23,633 nt of DNA from an uncultured Oscillospiraceae bacterium (GTDB lineage: Bacteria > Bacillota > Clostridia > Oscillospirales > Oscillospiraceae): positions 1-23,633 of the forward strand of contig CAKTEZ010000021.1 in NCBI GenBank assembly GCA_934553255.1. The letters run 5' to 3'. The notes under the pieces were generated by a model. The model did no database searches, was not told the DNA's origin, and saw nothing but the letters and a program-made list of their open reading frames with translations. The translations under genes and the position numbers were made by a program. The first letter of the stretch is position 1. Every line of letters begins with the position of its first letter. Below are positions 6,871-13,796 of the stretch, in pieces.

Positions 6871-8286
6871 TCAGGTGTTTTCCGGCGAGATGGGACGGCG
6901 GACGAGGAGGGCGCAGAGGTCGTGCCAATTGAAGGGGTAAACGGGATACATATAGCGTCCGCCGCCGATGGGCTTCGTGGTGACGAGGAGGACGACGATG
7001 AGGAGCGTGCTGAGCGCGAGGCCCGCCCAGCCGAGCGCGGCGGAGCAGACGAGCAGGACAAGGCGCGAGAGCTTGAAGGCATAGCCCAGCTCGTAGCTTG
7101 GCTGGGCAAAGTTTGCGATGGCGACGAACGCCATGTATGCCAGCACCTCCGGCACGAGCCAATGCGCCTGCACGGCGAAGTCGCCGAGGACGAGCGCGCC
7201 AATCATGGAAAACGAGTTGGAAAAAACGCTGGGGGTGTTGAGCGACGCCAGCTTCAAAAGATCGACGATGAACTCGGTCAGAAGGAGCTGGGCGAGAAGC
7301 GGGACCTCGTACTCGCTGGTGACGGCGAGGAAGCCCAGCGCGCCGTTTGGCAGGTCCGGATCCTGCACGAGCAGATACCACACAGGTGTGATGAACAGCG
7401 TGAGCAGAAAAACGATCATGCGGAGAATGCGGAGGTACGAGCCGACGAGGGGCGGGAAATAAAAATCGTTCGCCTCCTGCACGAAGTCGAAAAAGCGGGT
7501 GGGCAGGAGCATGGCGGCGGGCGAGTTATCGACGAGAACGACGACATTCCCCTCCATAATGCAGGCGGTGGCGGCGTCGGGACGCTCGGTGTAGCGCACG
7601 CGGGGAAAGGGATTGTACCACTGCTTATGGATCATCATGGATTCCGCAATGGATTCCTGCGACATGGAGATGGAATTTGCGTCGATGGCGGCAAGCCTTT
7701 CCCGCACGCGCGCGAGGAGCGCGCGGTCCACCTTGTCCTCAAGATAGCAGAGGACCACGTCGGCGCGGGACTTCTCCGTGACCTTATGCCCCTCGAGCGT
7801 GAGCTGGGGCGTGCGGATGCGGCGGCGCAGGAGCGCCGCGTTCTGCACGAGCGTTTCGATGAAGCCGTCGTGCGCGCCGCGCAGGACCTTGCCGGAGGAC
7901 GGCTCCTCCACGCCGCGGGAGGGGTAGCTTTTCGCATCGAGAAGGATCGCCTCGGCGTAGCCCTCGGCGAGCAGGAGCGTCTTGCCGAGAAAGACGGCGG
8001 TAACCGCTTTTTCCACATCACACTCGGCATTGACCTCGCTGAACGTGATATAGCGGTCGATAAACGCCTGCGCGTCGGCGGCGTCGGCGGTGCTGGGCTG
8101 AGCGAGCAGAAAGCTCACGATGCGCTCGATGACCGCGTCGTCGCCGTAGCCGTCCACCACATACAGACGGCAGCGGCGGCCGCCCGCGGCAAGGTCGCGG
8201 GCGATCATGTCGAAGCAGCGGTCCACGCCGAGAAGCCCGTCGAGCGCGCGGGCGTCCTGCTCAAAGCGTCCTGTCAGTCGCTCCAT
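6871..8286 (-). CDS. GerA-family spore germination protein, SpoVAF-like
   Basis: This 471-residue protein has a soluble N-terminal part (1-280) and a C-terminal membrane part with about five hydrophobic segments (near 284-307, 327-348, 356-376, 380-394, 403-437). The segment YPSRGVEEPSSGKVLRGAHD (121-140), then GF, ETLVQNAALLRRRIR, resembles the SpoVAF branch of the GerA A-subunit family more than typical GerAA receptors. Such proteins sit in the inner membrane of the spore and take part in nutrient germination and Ca-dipicolinate release. No gerAB, gerAC or other spoVA genes are adjacent. A 66-residue gene ends six bases upstream and is probably co-transcribed. The ribosome site is weak (AGGGACGG). 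A forespore sigma-G promoter would be expected, but I could not identify one. Confidence 0.88.
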   Translation of the reverse strand: MERLTGRFEQDARALDGLLGVDRCFDMIARDLAAGGRRCRLYVVDGYGDDAVIERIVSFLLAQPSTADAADAQAFIDRYITFSEVNAECDVEKAVTAVFLGKTLLLAEGYAEAILLDAKSYPSRGVEEPSSGKVLRGAHDGFIETLVQNAALLRRRIRTPQLTLEGHKVTEKSRADVVLCYLEDKVDRALLARVRERLAAIDANSISMSQESIAESMMIHKQWYNPFPRVRYTERPDAATACIMEGNVVVLVDNSPAAMLLPTRFFDFVQEANDFYFPPLVGSYLRILRMIVFLLTLFITPVWYLLVQDPDLPNGALGFLAVTSEYEVPLLAQLLLTEFIVDLLKLASLNTPSVFSNSFSMIGALVLGDFAVQAHWLVPEVLAYMAFVAIANFAQPSYELGYAFKLSRLVLLVCSAALGWAGLALSTLLIVVLLVTTKPIGGGRYMYPVYPFNWHDLCALLVRRPISPENT

Positions 8287-8292
8287 CGCGGC

Positions 8293-8493
8293 TTACCGTC
8301 CCTGCAGGTAGTCCCAGACATAGCTGGCGACCTCGTCGGGGGTTTGCAGGCTCTGTACGCCGGACATCAGGCGCTGCTGCTCGTCGGGGGAAAGACCCGC
8401 GTAGCAGCGGTTGGCGTTGATGTCGCCCGCGAGGAAGGATTTGAGGAGCGCATAGCCCACGCGCTCGTCGGAGCAAAATTCGGAATTGGACAT
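8293..8493 (-). CDS. 66-residue unknown protein upstream of the SpoVAF-like gene
   Basis: The proposed product is a soluble, mostly helical protein of 66 residues. It begins MSNSEFCSDERVGYALLKSF and ends with DEVASYVWDYLQGR. I recognise no family. The frame stays open upstream to an ATG at 8646, but that start lies inside the terminator hairpin of the preceding gene, and the residues between look non-coding. The internal ATG at 8493 has GGAG ten bases upstream and is preferred. The gene ends six bases before the germination protein start, so it should be its operon partner. Whether it acts with it in the spore is inference from position only. Confidence 0.6.
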   Translation of the reverse strand: MSNSEFCSDERVGYALLKSFLAGDINANRCYAGLSPDEQQRLMSGVQSLQTPDEVASYVWDYLQGR

Positions 8494-8599
8494 AAGAAAA
8501 GATCTCCATTCTGCCGCCCTGTCCTGCTTCGATCTCCATCGGCGGCAGACGGAGATCGCGGCATACGCCTGAAATTCCGTGATTTCTTGTGTTTCCACA

Positions 8600-8643
8600 A
8601 AAAAAATCACCTCCGCAGCAGTTTGTGCAGAGGTGATTTTTTT
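8600..8643 (-). terminator. Strong intrinsic terminator after the DUF2156-GNAT gene
   Basis: An 18-bp stem with one mismatch (8600-8617 and 8626-8643) and an 8-base loop. On the minus strand it has A residues before it and at least seven T residues at its 3' side. It starts 16 bases past the stop codon of the fusion gene. The stem may be bidirectional. Confidence 0.88.
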
Positions 8644-8658
8644 CATACGCTGAGATCG

Positions 8659-10059
8659 TCAGACTTCCTTATCAAAATAGAAGAAGGTCTCGTCCTCGCC
8701 CGCGCGCTGCATACAGCTTGAAAGCATTTTATAGGACGCGTCGTTCTCCTTATAGCACTTGGCGACGACGTGGGCGAGGTGGAGGCGGTAGAGCGCCCAG
8801 TCCGCGGCGGCGGAGAACGCCTCCGTGCCGTAGCCATGGCCCGCGAAGTCCGGCGCGATGCGGCAGCCAAGTTCCGCGCCGCCGCGGGAATCGAAGCGGT
8901 AGAGGACGGTCTCGCCGATGAGCGCGCCGTCCAGCCGGACGGCGAAGTTGACCGCGCGGGAGCGCGCGAAGTCTTCACGCGCGACCTTGAGGAAGTAGTC
9001 CTCGTAGGGCGTGCCGTCGTAGTCCTTGCGGAAGTCGTAGCCCCACCATTTGTTGCGCTCGTCGTCGAGGCAGAGGGCGGCATAGGCGGCCTTATCCGCG
9101 TCGGCGAGCGGCGTGAGCGTCAGGCGGGCGGTGGTGAGAGTGGGGATCTCGGTGATGTTGACCAATTCGTTCTGCATGTCGAAGCGCAGCTTCGCGCCGA
9201 GGTGGTCGGGCAGGTACTGACGCTTGGAGGTACGCAAGCCCTTATCGCCCGCGTCGTCCTCACGGTTGAGCCAGCGCACGCCGTCCACGGCAAAGGCCTG
9301 CGCGAACGCCTGCACGGTGGCGGGATAGACGCCCTCGTAGCCGTAGAGCGCCTTTTCGATGTGGATCTGCAGCGTGCCGCCGCAGCGCTCCGCCATGGCG
9401 ATGGAGATGAGCCTGCCGTCCAATTCCATGCCGCCGACGCAAAAGTGCGGGCTGCCGGTCAGCCGGAGCATTTTCTCGGCGTAGCGCAGCTCGTTCTTCG
9501 CGCTCTGCACCGCCTTGGTGAACACCGCCTCATAGTCGCGCCAGAACTGCGTGATGAGCGGCCGGTCCTCCCTGCCGAGGACGCGGAACGCAGCGTCGGG
9601 ATAAAGCTTGCGGAACTTGTTGACATGGTTGCGCTGGCCGGAGTAGCGGCGGCCGACAAATTCGCGCATATCCTCGGCGGCGTAGATATAGTCGCGCCAG
9701 ACGCGCGGCGAGGACAGGCGGAAATAGGGATAGCGCGCGACGAGGTCCGCGGCCTTTTCCTGCGGGACGACGGAGAGGACGAGCGGGATGTCCCGCTCCA
9801 TGCAGTCCCGCTCGATCAGGTCGAGCGCGGCGTCCACATCGCCGTCCGGTCCGGGAACGGGATAGTCGAAGCAATACTGCCCGTCGATGAGATTTCGCAC
9901 GAGCAGGCAGCCCGCGCCCTCCGCCCACGAAGGGTGAAGATGGTCACGCCACATAAGCTTGACGAGGGCGGAGTATTCGCAAAGCTGATAGTCGCAGGTT
10001 TTGTAATAACGGCGCAGGCGGGCGAGATCCCGCTGCGTGACAGGCTGAAATGCAAGCAT
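8659..10059 (-). CDS. DUF2156-type acyltransferase fused to a GNAT N-acetyltransferase
   Basis: The product has 466 residues. Residues 1-300 resemble the DUF2156 (GNAT-like) family related to the C-terminal domain of phosphatidylglycerol lysyltransferases: WRDYIYAAEDMREFVGRRYS, QRNHVNKFRKLYP, and a C-terminal WLNREDDAGDKGLRTSKRQY. Residues 307-466 form a RimJ/RimL-type GNAT domain: LTTARLTLTPL, then ELGCRIAPDFAGHGYGTEAF with the acetyl-CoA loop GHGYGTEA (408-415). No membrane segment is visible, so a lipid-modifying role is not implied. The substrate is unknown. The start at 10059 has AGGAAG six bases upstream. The frame extends back into the lysR gene, but that part crosses the promoter and is rejected. 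It has its own promoter and terminator. Confidence 0.83.
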   Translation of the reverse strand: MLAFQPVTQRDLARLRRYYKTCDYQLCEYSALVKLMWRDHLHPSWAEGAGCLLVRNLIDGQYCFDYPVPGPDGDVDAALDLIERDCMERDIPLVLSVVPQEKAADLVARYPYFRLSSPRVWRDYIYAAEDMREFVGRRYSGQRNHVNKFRKLYPDAAFRVLGREDRPLITQFWRDYEAVFTKAVQSAKNELRYAEKMLRLTGSPHFCVGGMELDGRLISIAMAERCGGTLQIHIEKALYGYEGVYPATVQAFAQAFAVDGVRWLNREDDAGDKGLRTSKRQYLPDHLGAKLRFDMQNELVNITEIPTLTTARLTLTPLADADKAAYAALCLDDERNKWWGYDFRKDYDGTPYEDYFLKVAREDFARSRAVNFAVRLDGALIGETVLYRFDSRGGAELGCRIAPDFAGHGYGTEAFSAAADWALYRLHLAHVVAKCYKENDASYKMLSSCMQRAGEDETFFYFDKEV

Positions 10060-10101
10060 AGGTCTTCCTTTTCTCTGGTACGGGTTCGTTTGATTTTCTC
10101 T

Positions 10102-10129
10102 ATTGTAACCGTTTCGGCGCGGTTTACAA
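10102..10129 (-). promoter_or_regulatory. Promoter of the DUF2156-GNAT gene, overlapped by a dyad
   Basis: On the minus strand TTGTAA (10124-10129) and TACAAT (10102-10107) are spaced by 16 bases. The two elements are themselves the ends of an imperfect inverted repeat, ttgtaaccg/cggtttacaa (10103-10111 and 10120-10129), which could be an operator. Confidence 0.6.
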
Positions 10130-10144
10130 GTGGTTTTTGCAACG

Positions 10145-11026
10145 TCAGCGCTGCATCTCCGCGACGACGCGCTTCGTGCAGTCGATGAAGCGGCGCAGAC
10201 CGTCGCTCGCGTTGTCAAGCGAGCGGACGGCGATGCCCAGTTCGCGCGAGGAGGCAGGCTCGACCGGCAGGAGCTTCACGCCGTCCGTGCGGCCGCGGAC
10301 GGTCAGCTCGGTCATCATGCTCACGCCGAGGCCGTGGCTGACCATGCTGATGACGGTGGGATCGTCCACCCAGGTCGGCAGGATGTGCGGCTTGACGCCG
10401 ATGCGGTTGAAGATACGCATGATGTCCTTATCGAAGCCCTGCGAGGGCATGATAAAATCGCGCGCTTCAAAGGCGGTGAGCGGAAAGGCGGTCATCCCCT
10501 CCGTGTCAAAGTCCGGCGGAAGGACGGCGTACATGGGGTCGTCCGTCAGGTGGACCCATTCGTACTTCCCCTCGTCCTGCTGCGAAACAAGGATCGCGTC
10601 CATCTTCCCCTGCGCGAGCAGCTCGTAGGGAACATCCACGTGATCCGCCATGCGAATGTCCACATTCACATCCGGACATTCCTCGCGGAAGCGCTGAATG
10701 ATCGAGGGCAGCCAATGCATGGCGATGCTGGCGTAGGCGCTGATGCGGATGACCTCGCTCTGCGAGGAGGCGACCTGCGCGATGATGTTGTCGAGCCGCG
10801 CGTTCGCCTGCAGAAATTCGCGCACGGCGGGCGCGATACGCTCGCCGTCCTCCGTCAGCCGCACGCCGCTGCGGCCGCGCTCAAGCAGCGTGAAGCCGAC
10901 CTCTTTTTCCAGCGAGTTCATCATGTGCGTCAGACCCGATTGGGTGTAGCCCAGCACCTCCGCCGCCTTGGTAAAGCTGCCAAGGTCCACCGCCATAAGG
11001 AGCGCTTCGAGCTTCTTGCTTTCCAT
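10145..11026 (-). CDS. LysR-family transcriptional regulator, divergent from the NSS symporter
   Basis: This 293-residue protein has an N-terminal winged helix with the LysR pattern: LEALLMAVDLGSFTKAAEVL (6-25), GYTQSGLTHMMNSLEKEVGF (26-45), LLERGRSGVRLTEDG. The rest is a type-2 periplasmic-binding-like effector domain. GGAAATGACGC precedes the ATG. It is transcribed away from the sodium symporter gene, with 155 bases between them. LysR proteins usually control the divergent gene and themselves, so the symporter is the probable target and an amino acid the probable effector. That is inferred from arrangement, not shown. Confidence 0.92.
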   Translation of the reverse strand: MESKKLEALLMAVDLGSFTKAAEVLGYTQSGLTHMMNSLEKEVGFTLLERGRSGVRLTEDGERIAPAVREFLQANARLDNIIAQVASSQSEVIRISAYASIAMHWLPSIIQRFREECPDVNVDIRMADHVDVPYELLAQGKMDAILVSQQDEGKYEWVHLTDDPMYAVLPPDFDTEGMTAFPLTAFEARDFIMPSQGFDKDIMRIFNRIGVKPHILPTWVDDPTVISMVSHGLGVSMMTELTVRGRTDGVKLLPVEPASSRELGIAVRSLDNASDGLRRFIDCTKRVVAEMQR

Positions 11027-11063
11027 GCGTCATTTCCTTTCCATTAGAATTACTCATGTTTTT

Positions 11064-11092
11064 ATTATAATGCGTCGCTTTACATTTGGCAA
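11064..11092 (-). promoter_or_regulatory. Promoter of the first lysR gene
   Basis: On the minus strand TTGCCA (11087-11092, 5/6) and TATAAT (11064-11069, 6/6) are spaced by 17 bases, about 40 bases upstream of the LysR start. Confidence 0.8.
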
Positions 11093-11124
11093 GAAAAAAT
11101 GTATCATTTCCGTAATTTCTAATT

Positions 11125-11145
11125 TTTTCATATCTGCTATGAAAA
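11125..11145. promoter_or_regulatory. Inverted repeat in the lysR-symporter gap (candidate LysR site)
   Basis: A perfect repeat TTTTCATA (11125-11132) and TATGAAAA (11138-11145) around TCTGC. It is upstream of the lysR -35 and 37 bases before the symporter start. The spacing is not a strict T-N11-A on this centre. I could not place a confident symporter promoter; TATGAA inside the right arm is a possible -10. Confidence 0.5.
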
Positions 11146-11181
11146 TTTGAGATTGGATCGAGAGAAAAAGGAGAAAATCAC

Positions 11182-12585
11182 ATGGAAAACAATCGCGCAC
11201 AATGGGGAAGCAAGTTAGGCTTCATCCTTGCCGCCGCCGGCAGCGCCGTCGGCCTCGGCAACATCTGGAAGTTTCCCGGCAAGGCCTTTGAAGGCGGCGG
11301 CGGCGCTTACATCCTGATCTACCTGGCCATCGTAATTCTCATCGGCTTCCCCGTTATGCTCTCGGAGCTTTCCGTCGGCCGCGCCGCGCAGGCAAACGCC
11401 ATCGACAGCTTCCAGAAGCTCGGCTTCCGCGGCTTCCGCTGGGTCGGCGTCACCGGCGTCGCCGTGGCGTTCATCGTCACCTCCTACTACTGCCACGTCG
11501 GCGGCTGGGTGCTGCGCTATGTCGTGTCCTACACTACGGAGGCGCAGACGGTCTATGCCGATCCCCTCGGCTACTTCTACGGTCTGCTCGGCTACAACGC
11601 CGCGACGGGCGAAACCTGGTTCCCGCTGACCGCTATTCTCTTCGCGGCGGTCTTCATGGCGGTCAACGCCTTCATCATCATCAAGGGCGTTGAGGGCGGC
11701 ATTGAGAAGTTCAACAAGGTCGGTATGCCCGCCCTGTTCGTCATTCTCATCGTGCTGCTCGTGCGCACCGTCACGCTCGACGGTGCGCAGGCCGGCTTCG
11801 CCTATATGTTCAGCTGCGACTGGAGCAAGGTCGGCTTCAATACCTTCCTCTCCGCGCTGGGGCAGGCGTTCTTCTCCCTGTCGCTGGGCATGGCCATCAT
11901 GATCACCTACGGCTCCTATCTGCCCAAGCAGGAAAACCTCGGCAAGAGCACAGCGCTCATCTGCACGATGGATACGCTCGTGGCGCTGATCGCCGGCTTC
12001 ATCATCGTGCCTGCGGTGTTTGCGACGCTCGGCTCCGAGAACGTCGGCAAGGGCGGCGGCTTCGCCTTCGCGTCCCTCGCGGGCGTGTTTGAACACATGG
12101 CGGGCGGCGCGTTCTTCGGCGTGCTGTTCTACCTGCTGCTCCTGTTCGCCGCGCTGACGAGCAGCATCTCCCTCATCGAGGGCGTGGTCGCGTTCCTGAC
12201 CGAGCGCTTCGGCTGGAAGCGCAAGCCCACCGCCATCATCGTCTGCACGCTGATGTTCTTTGTCGGCTGCCTGTACACCATGTCGCAGGCCGCGTTCAGC
12301 ATCAAGGGCATCTGGTTCGACTTTGCCAACGGCGTGAGCTTTCCCATCTTCGGCGACTTCATGGAGTTCCTCACCGACCGCCTGATGATCCCCGTGTGCG
12401 CGCTGGGCGTGTGCATCTTCGTCGGCTGGATCTGGAAGCCCGAGAACGCCGTGCGCGAGATCGAGCTGGACGGCAAGCCGTTCAAGCTCGCCAAGGTCTA
12501 CGGCGTGCTGGTCAAGTATGTTGCGCCCATCTCCATTCTGCTCATTATCGTGGCGAGCTTCGTCACCGGCACGACGCTGAGCTGA
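11182..12585 (+). CDS. Sodium-dependent amino-acid transporter, NSS (SNF) family
   Basis: This 467-residue integral membrane protein has 11-12 hydrophobic segments. The N-terminus carries the family hallmark WGSKLGFILAAAGSAVGLGN (8-27), followed by IWKFP, which forms helix 1 with its unwound sodium/substrate site. Further family features are the GGGAYILIYL stretch and LGQAFFSLSLGMAIMITYGS in helix 6. Bacterial members such as LeuT, MhsT and TnaT import neutral or aromatic amino acids with sodium. The exact substrate cannot be read from the sequence. AGGAG lies nine bases upstream of the ATG. It is the only plus-strand gene of the middle region, divergent from a LysR gene and closed by a strong terminator. 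Confidence 0.93.
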   Translation: MENNRAQWGSKLGFILAAAGSAVGLGNIWKFPGKAFEGGGGAYILIYLAIVILIGFPVMLSELSVGRAAQANAIDSFQKLGFRGFRWVGVTGVAVAFIVTSYYCHVGGWVLRYVVSYTTEAQTVYADPLGYFYGLLGYNAATGETWFPLTAILFAAVFMAVNAFIIIKGVEGGIEKFNKVGMPALFVILIVLLVRTVTLDGAQAGFAYMFSCDWSKVGFNTFLSALGQAFFSLSLGMAIMITYGSYLPKQENLGKSTALICTMDTLVALIAGFIIVPAVFATLGSENVGKGGGFAFASLAGVFEHMAGGAFFGVLFYLLLLFAALTSSISLIEGVVAFLTERFGWKRKPTAIIVCTLMFFVGCLYTMSQAAFSIKGIWFDFANGVSFPIFGDFMEFLTDRLMIPVCALGVCIFVGWIWKPENAVREIELDGKPFKLAKVYGVLVKYVAPISILLIIVASFVTGTTLS

Positions 12586-12602
12586 GAAATACCCGCTTCC
12601 AA

Positions 12603-12643
12603 AAAGAGAGGTCTCCGCTTCACACAGGCGGAGACCTCTCTTT
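12603..12643. terminator. Bidirectional intrinsic terminator between symporter and racemase genes
   Basis: A perfect 16-bp stem (12603-12618 and 12628-12643) with a 9-base loop. T-rich tails lie on both sides: CTTCTTTT on the plus strand, and five T residues on the minus strand. It separates two convergent genes. Confidence 0.88.
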
Positions 12644-12665
12644 CTTCTTTTGCGCGGAACGCGGC

Positions 12666-13772
12666 TCAGGCCAGCAGGACGCCGTTTTTGCGGAAGGCGA
12701 CGCGGACCTCCGGTGTGTTGGTGAGGTAGACGAGCGAGCCGTAGCTCACGCCGAAGTCCAGCACGTCGCCGACCTTGACGGGGACCGCCGCGTCCTCCAC
12801 GTCCAGAATGGTGTGGTCCGAGGACGCGCCGAGGACCTCCACGCCCGCCATGCGGGGCGTGAGGTCAAGGGGGTCGCCGTAATCGACGCGGCCCGCGGCG
12901 CAGAGCGCGCGGCGGCGGACGCCGCGGTCGGTATATTCGCGCGTTTTGCCGAAGGCGTCCACGGTCAGCTCCCCGACGGGACAGCTGGGCTTTGACCGGC
13001 ACTCGACGACCTCCATACGGAGGGTGAACGCATCGCGGCGCATAAAATCGGGATAGCAGCCGTAGATGCCGCCGAGGAGAGCAAACTCGCCGACGCGCAG
13101 ATGGTTGACGCGCGCGGGCAGCGTGCCGTCGAGTACCATGTGGACGGAGGTGGACGCGCCGCCGGAGATGTATTGCAGCTCGCGCCCAATGGCGCGTTCC
13201 ACCGCTTCGGCGGCGGAGACCAGCTCGCGCAGCTTCTCCGGTGTGGCGGCGACCGAGCCGTAGCAGCCGAGGTTCGTGCCGATGCCCGCCAGCTCCAACC
13301 GGTCGAGCCTGTACTCGACCTCGAGCGCGGCGTCGACCAGCTCCTCGCGGCTCCAGAAGCCCTCGCGCAGATCGCCGAGGTCGAGCATGAGGAGTACCTT
13401 GTGCCGCTTTCCCCGCCTCGCGCATTCCGCGTTGAGGGCGCGCAGCGTTTCAAGCTCGCTCTGGAGACTCATGTCCGCGACCTCCGCGACCTCCGGAAGC
13501 TCGGAGAGCATGGGAATGCGGATCAGGACACGCTCGCCGCCGACGCCCGCGTCACGCAGGGCGCGCAGCTGACCGAGTCGGGACGAGGCGATGCTGCGGA
13601 TGCCGCACTCGGTGTAAACGCGGGCGACCTCCGGCAGCGCCGTAAAGCCCTTGACCACGCCCGCGACCTCGACAGAAAGGCTCTGGCAGCGCTCGATGAG
13701 CGCTGCCAGATTTGCTTTCAGCTTGTCAAGGTCGATCTCCAAAAGAGGGTATTGTGCCGTTCCTTTGTTCAT
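12666..13772 (-). CDS. Alanine/ornithine racemase-family PLP enzyme, probable ornithine racemase
   Basis: This 368-residue fold-type III PLP enzyme starts YPLLEIDLDKLKANLAALIE; the PLP lysine is K41 in AGVVKG. The segments IASSRLGQL, RIPMLSE, MSLQSELETL and MLDLGDLREGFW (129-140) match the group that includes clostridial ornithine racemase (Orr) rather than classical Alr, which carries VKANAYG. Orr interconverts L- and D-ornithine, which feeds D-ornithine aminomutase in ornithine fermentation. Aminomutase genes (oraS/oraE) are not in this window. It lies 24 bases after the nhaC-type gene on the same strand, and ornithine-making arg genes are just upstream. AAGGG precedes the start. Substrate assignment is by resemblance and context; another amino-acid racemase activity is possible. 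Confidence 0.78.
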   Translation of the reverse strand: MNKGTAQYPLLEIDLDKLKANLAALIERCQSLSVEVAGVVKGFTALPEVARVYTECGIRSIASSRLGQLRALRDAGVGGERVLIRIPMLSELPEVAEVADMSLQSELETLRALNAECARRGKRHKVLLMLDLGDLREGFWSREELVDAALEVEYRLDRLELAGIGTNLGCYGSVAATPEKLRELVSAAEAVERAIGRELQYISGGASTSVHMVLDGTLPARVNHLRVGEFALLGGIYGCYPDFMRRDAFTLRMEVVECRSKPSCPVGELTVDAFGKTREYTDRGVRRRALCAAGRVDYGDPLDLTPRMAGVEVLGASSDHTILDVEDAAVPVKVGDVLDFGVSYGSLVYLTNTPEVRVAFRKNGVLLA

Positions 13773-13796
13773 AGACCGTTCCCTTGCAGGTTCTGT

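Noticed and set aside
8494..8600. Possible sigma-G promoter before the 66-aa and germination genes
   Set aside because: I searched the gap for the forespore pattern on the minus strand and found no spacing-correct pair. Several short inverted repeats (for example CTGCCGCC/GGCGGCAG) are present but not interpretable.
10060..10218. N-terminal extension of the DUF2156-GNAT protein
   Set aside because: It runs through the promoter and into the end of lysR; its Arg/Ser-rich residues do not look like protein.
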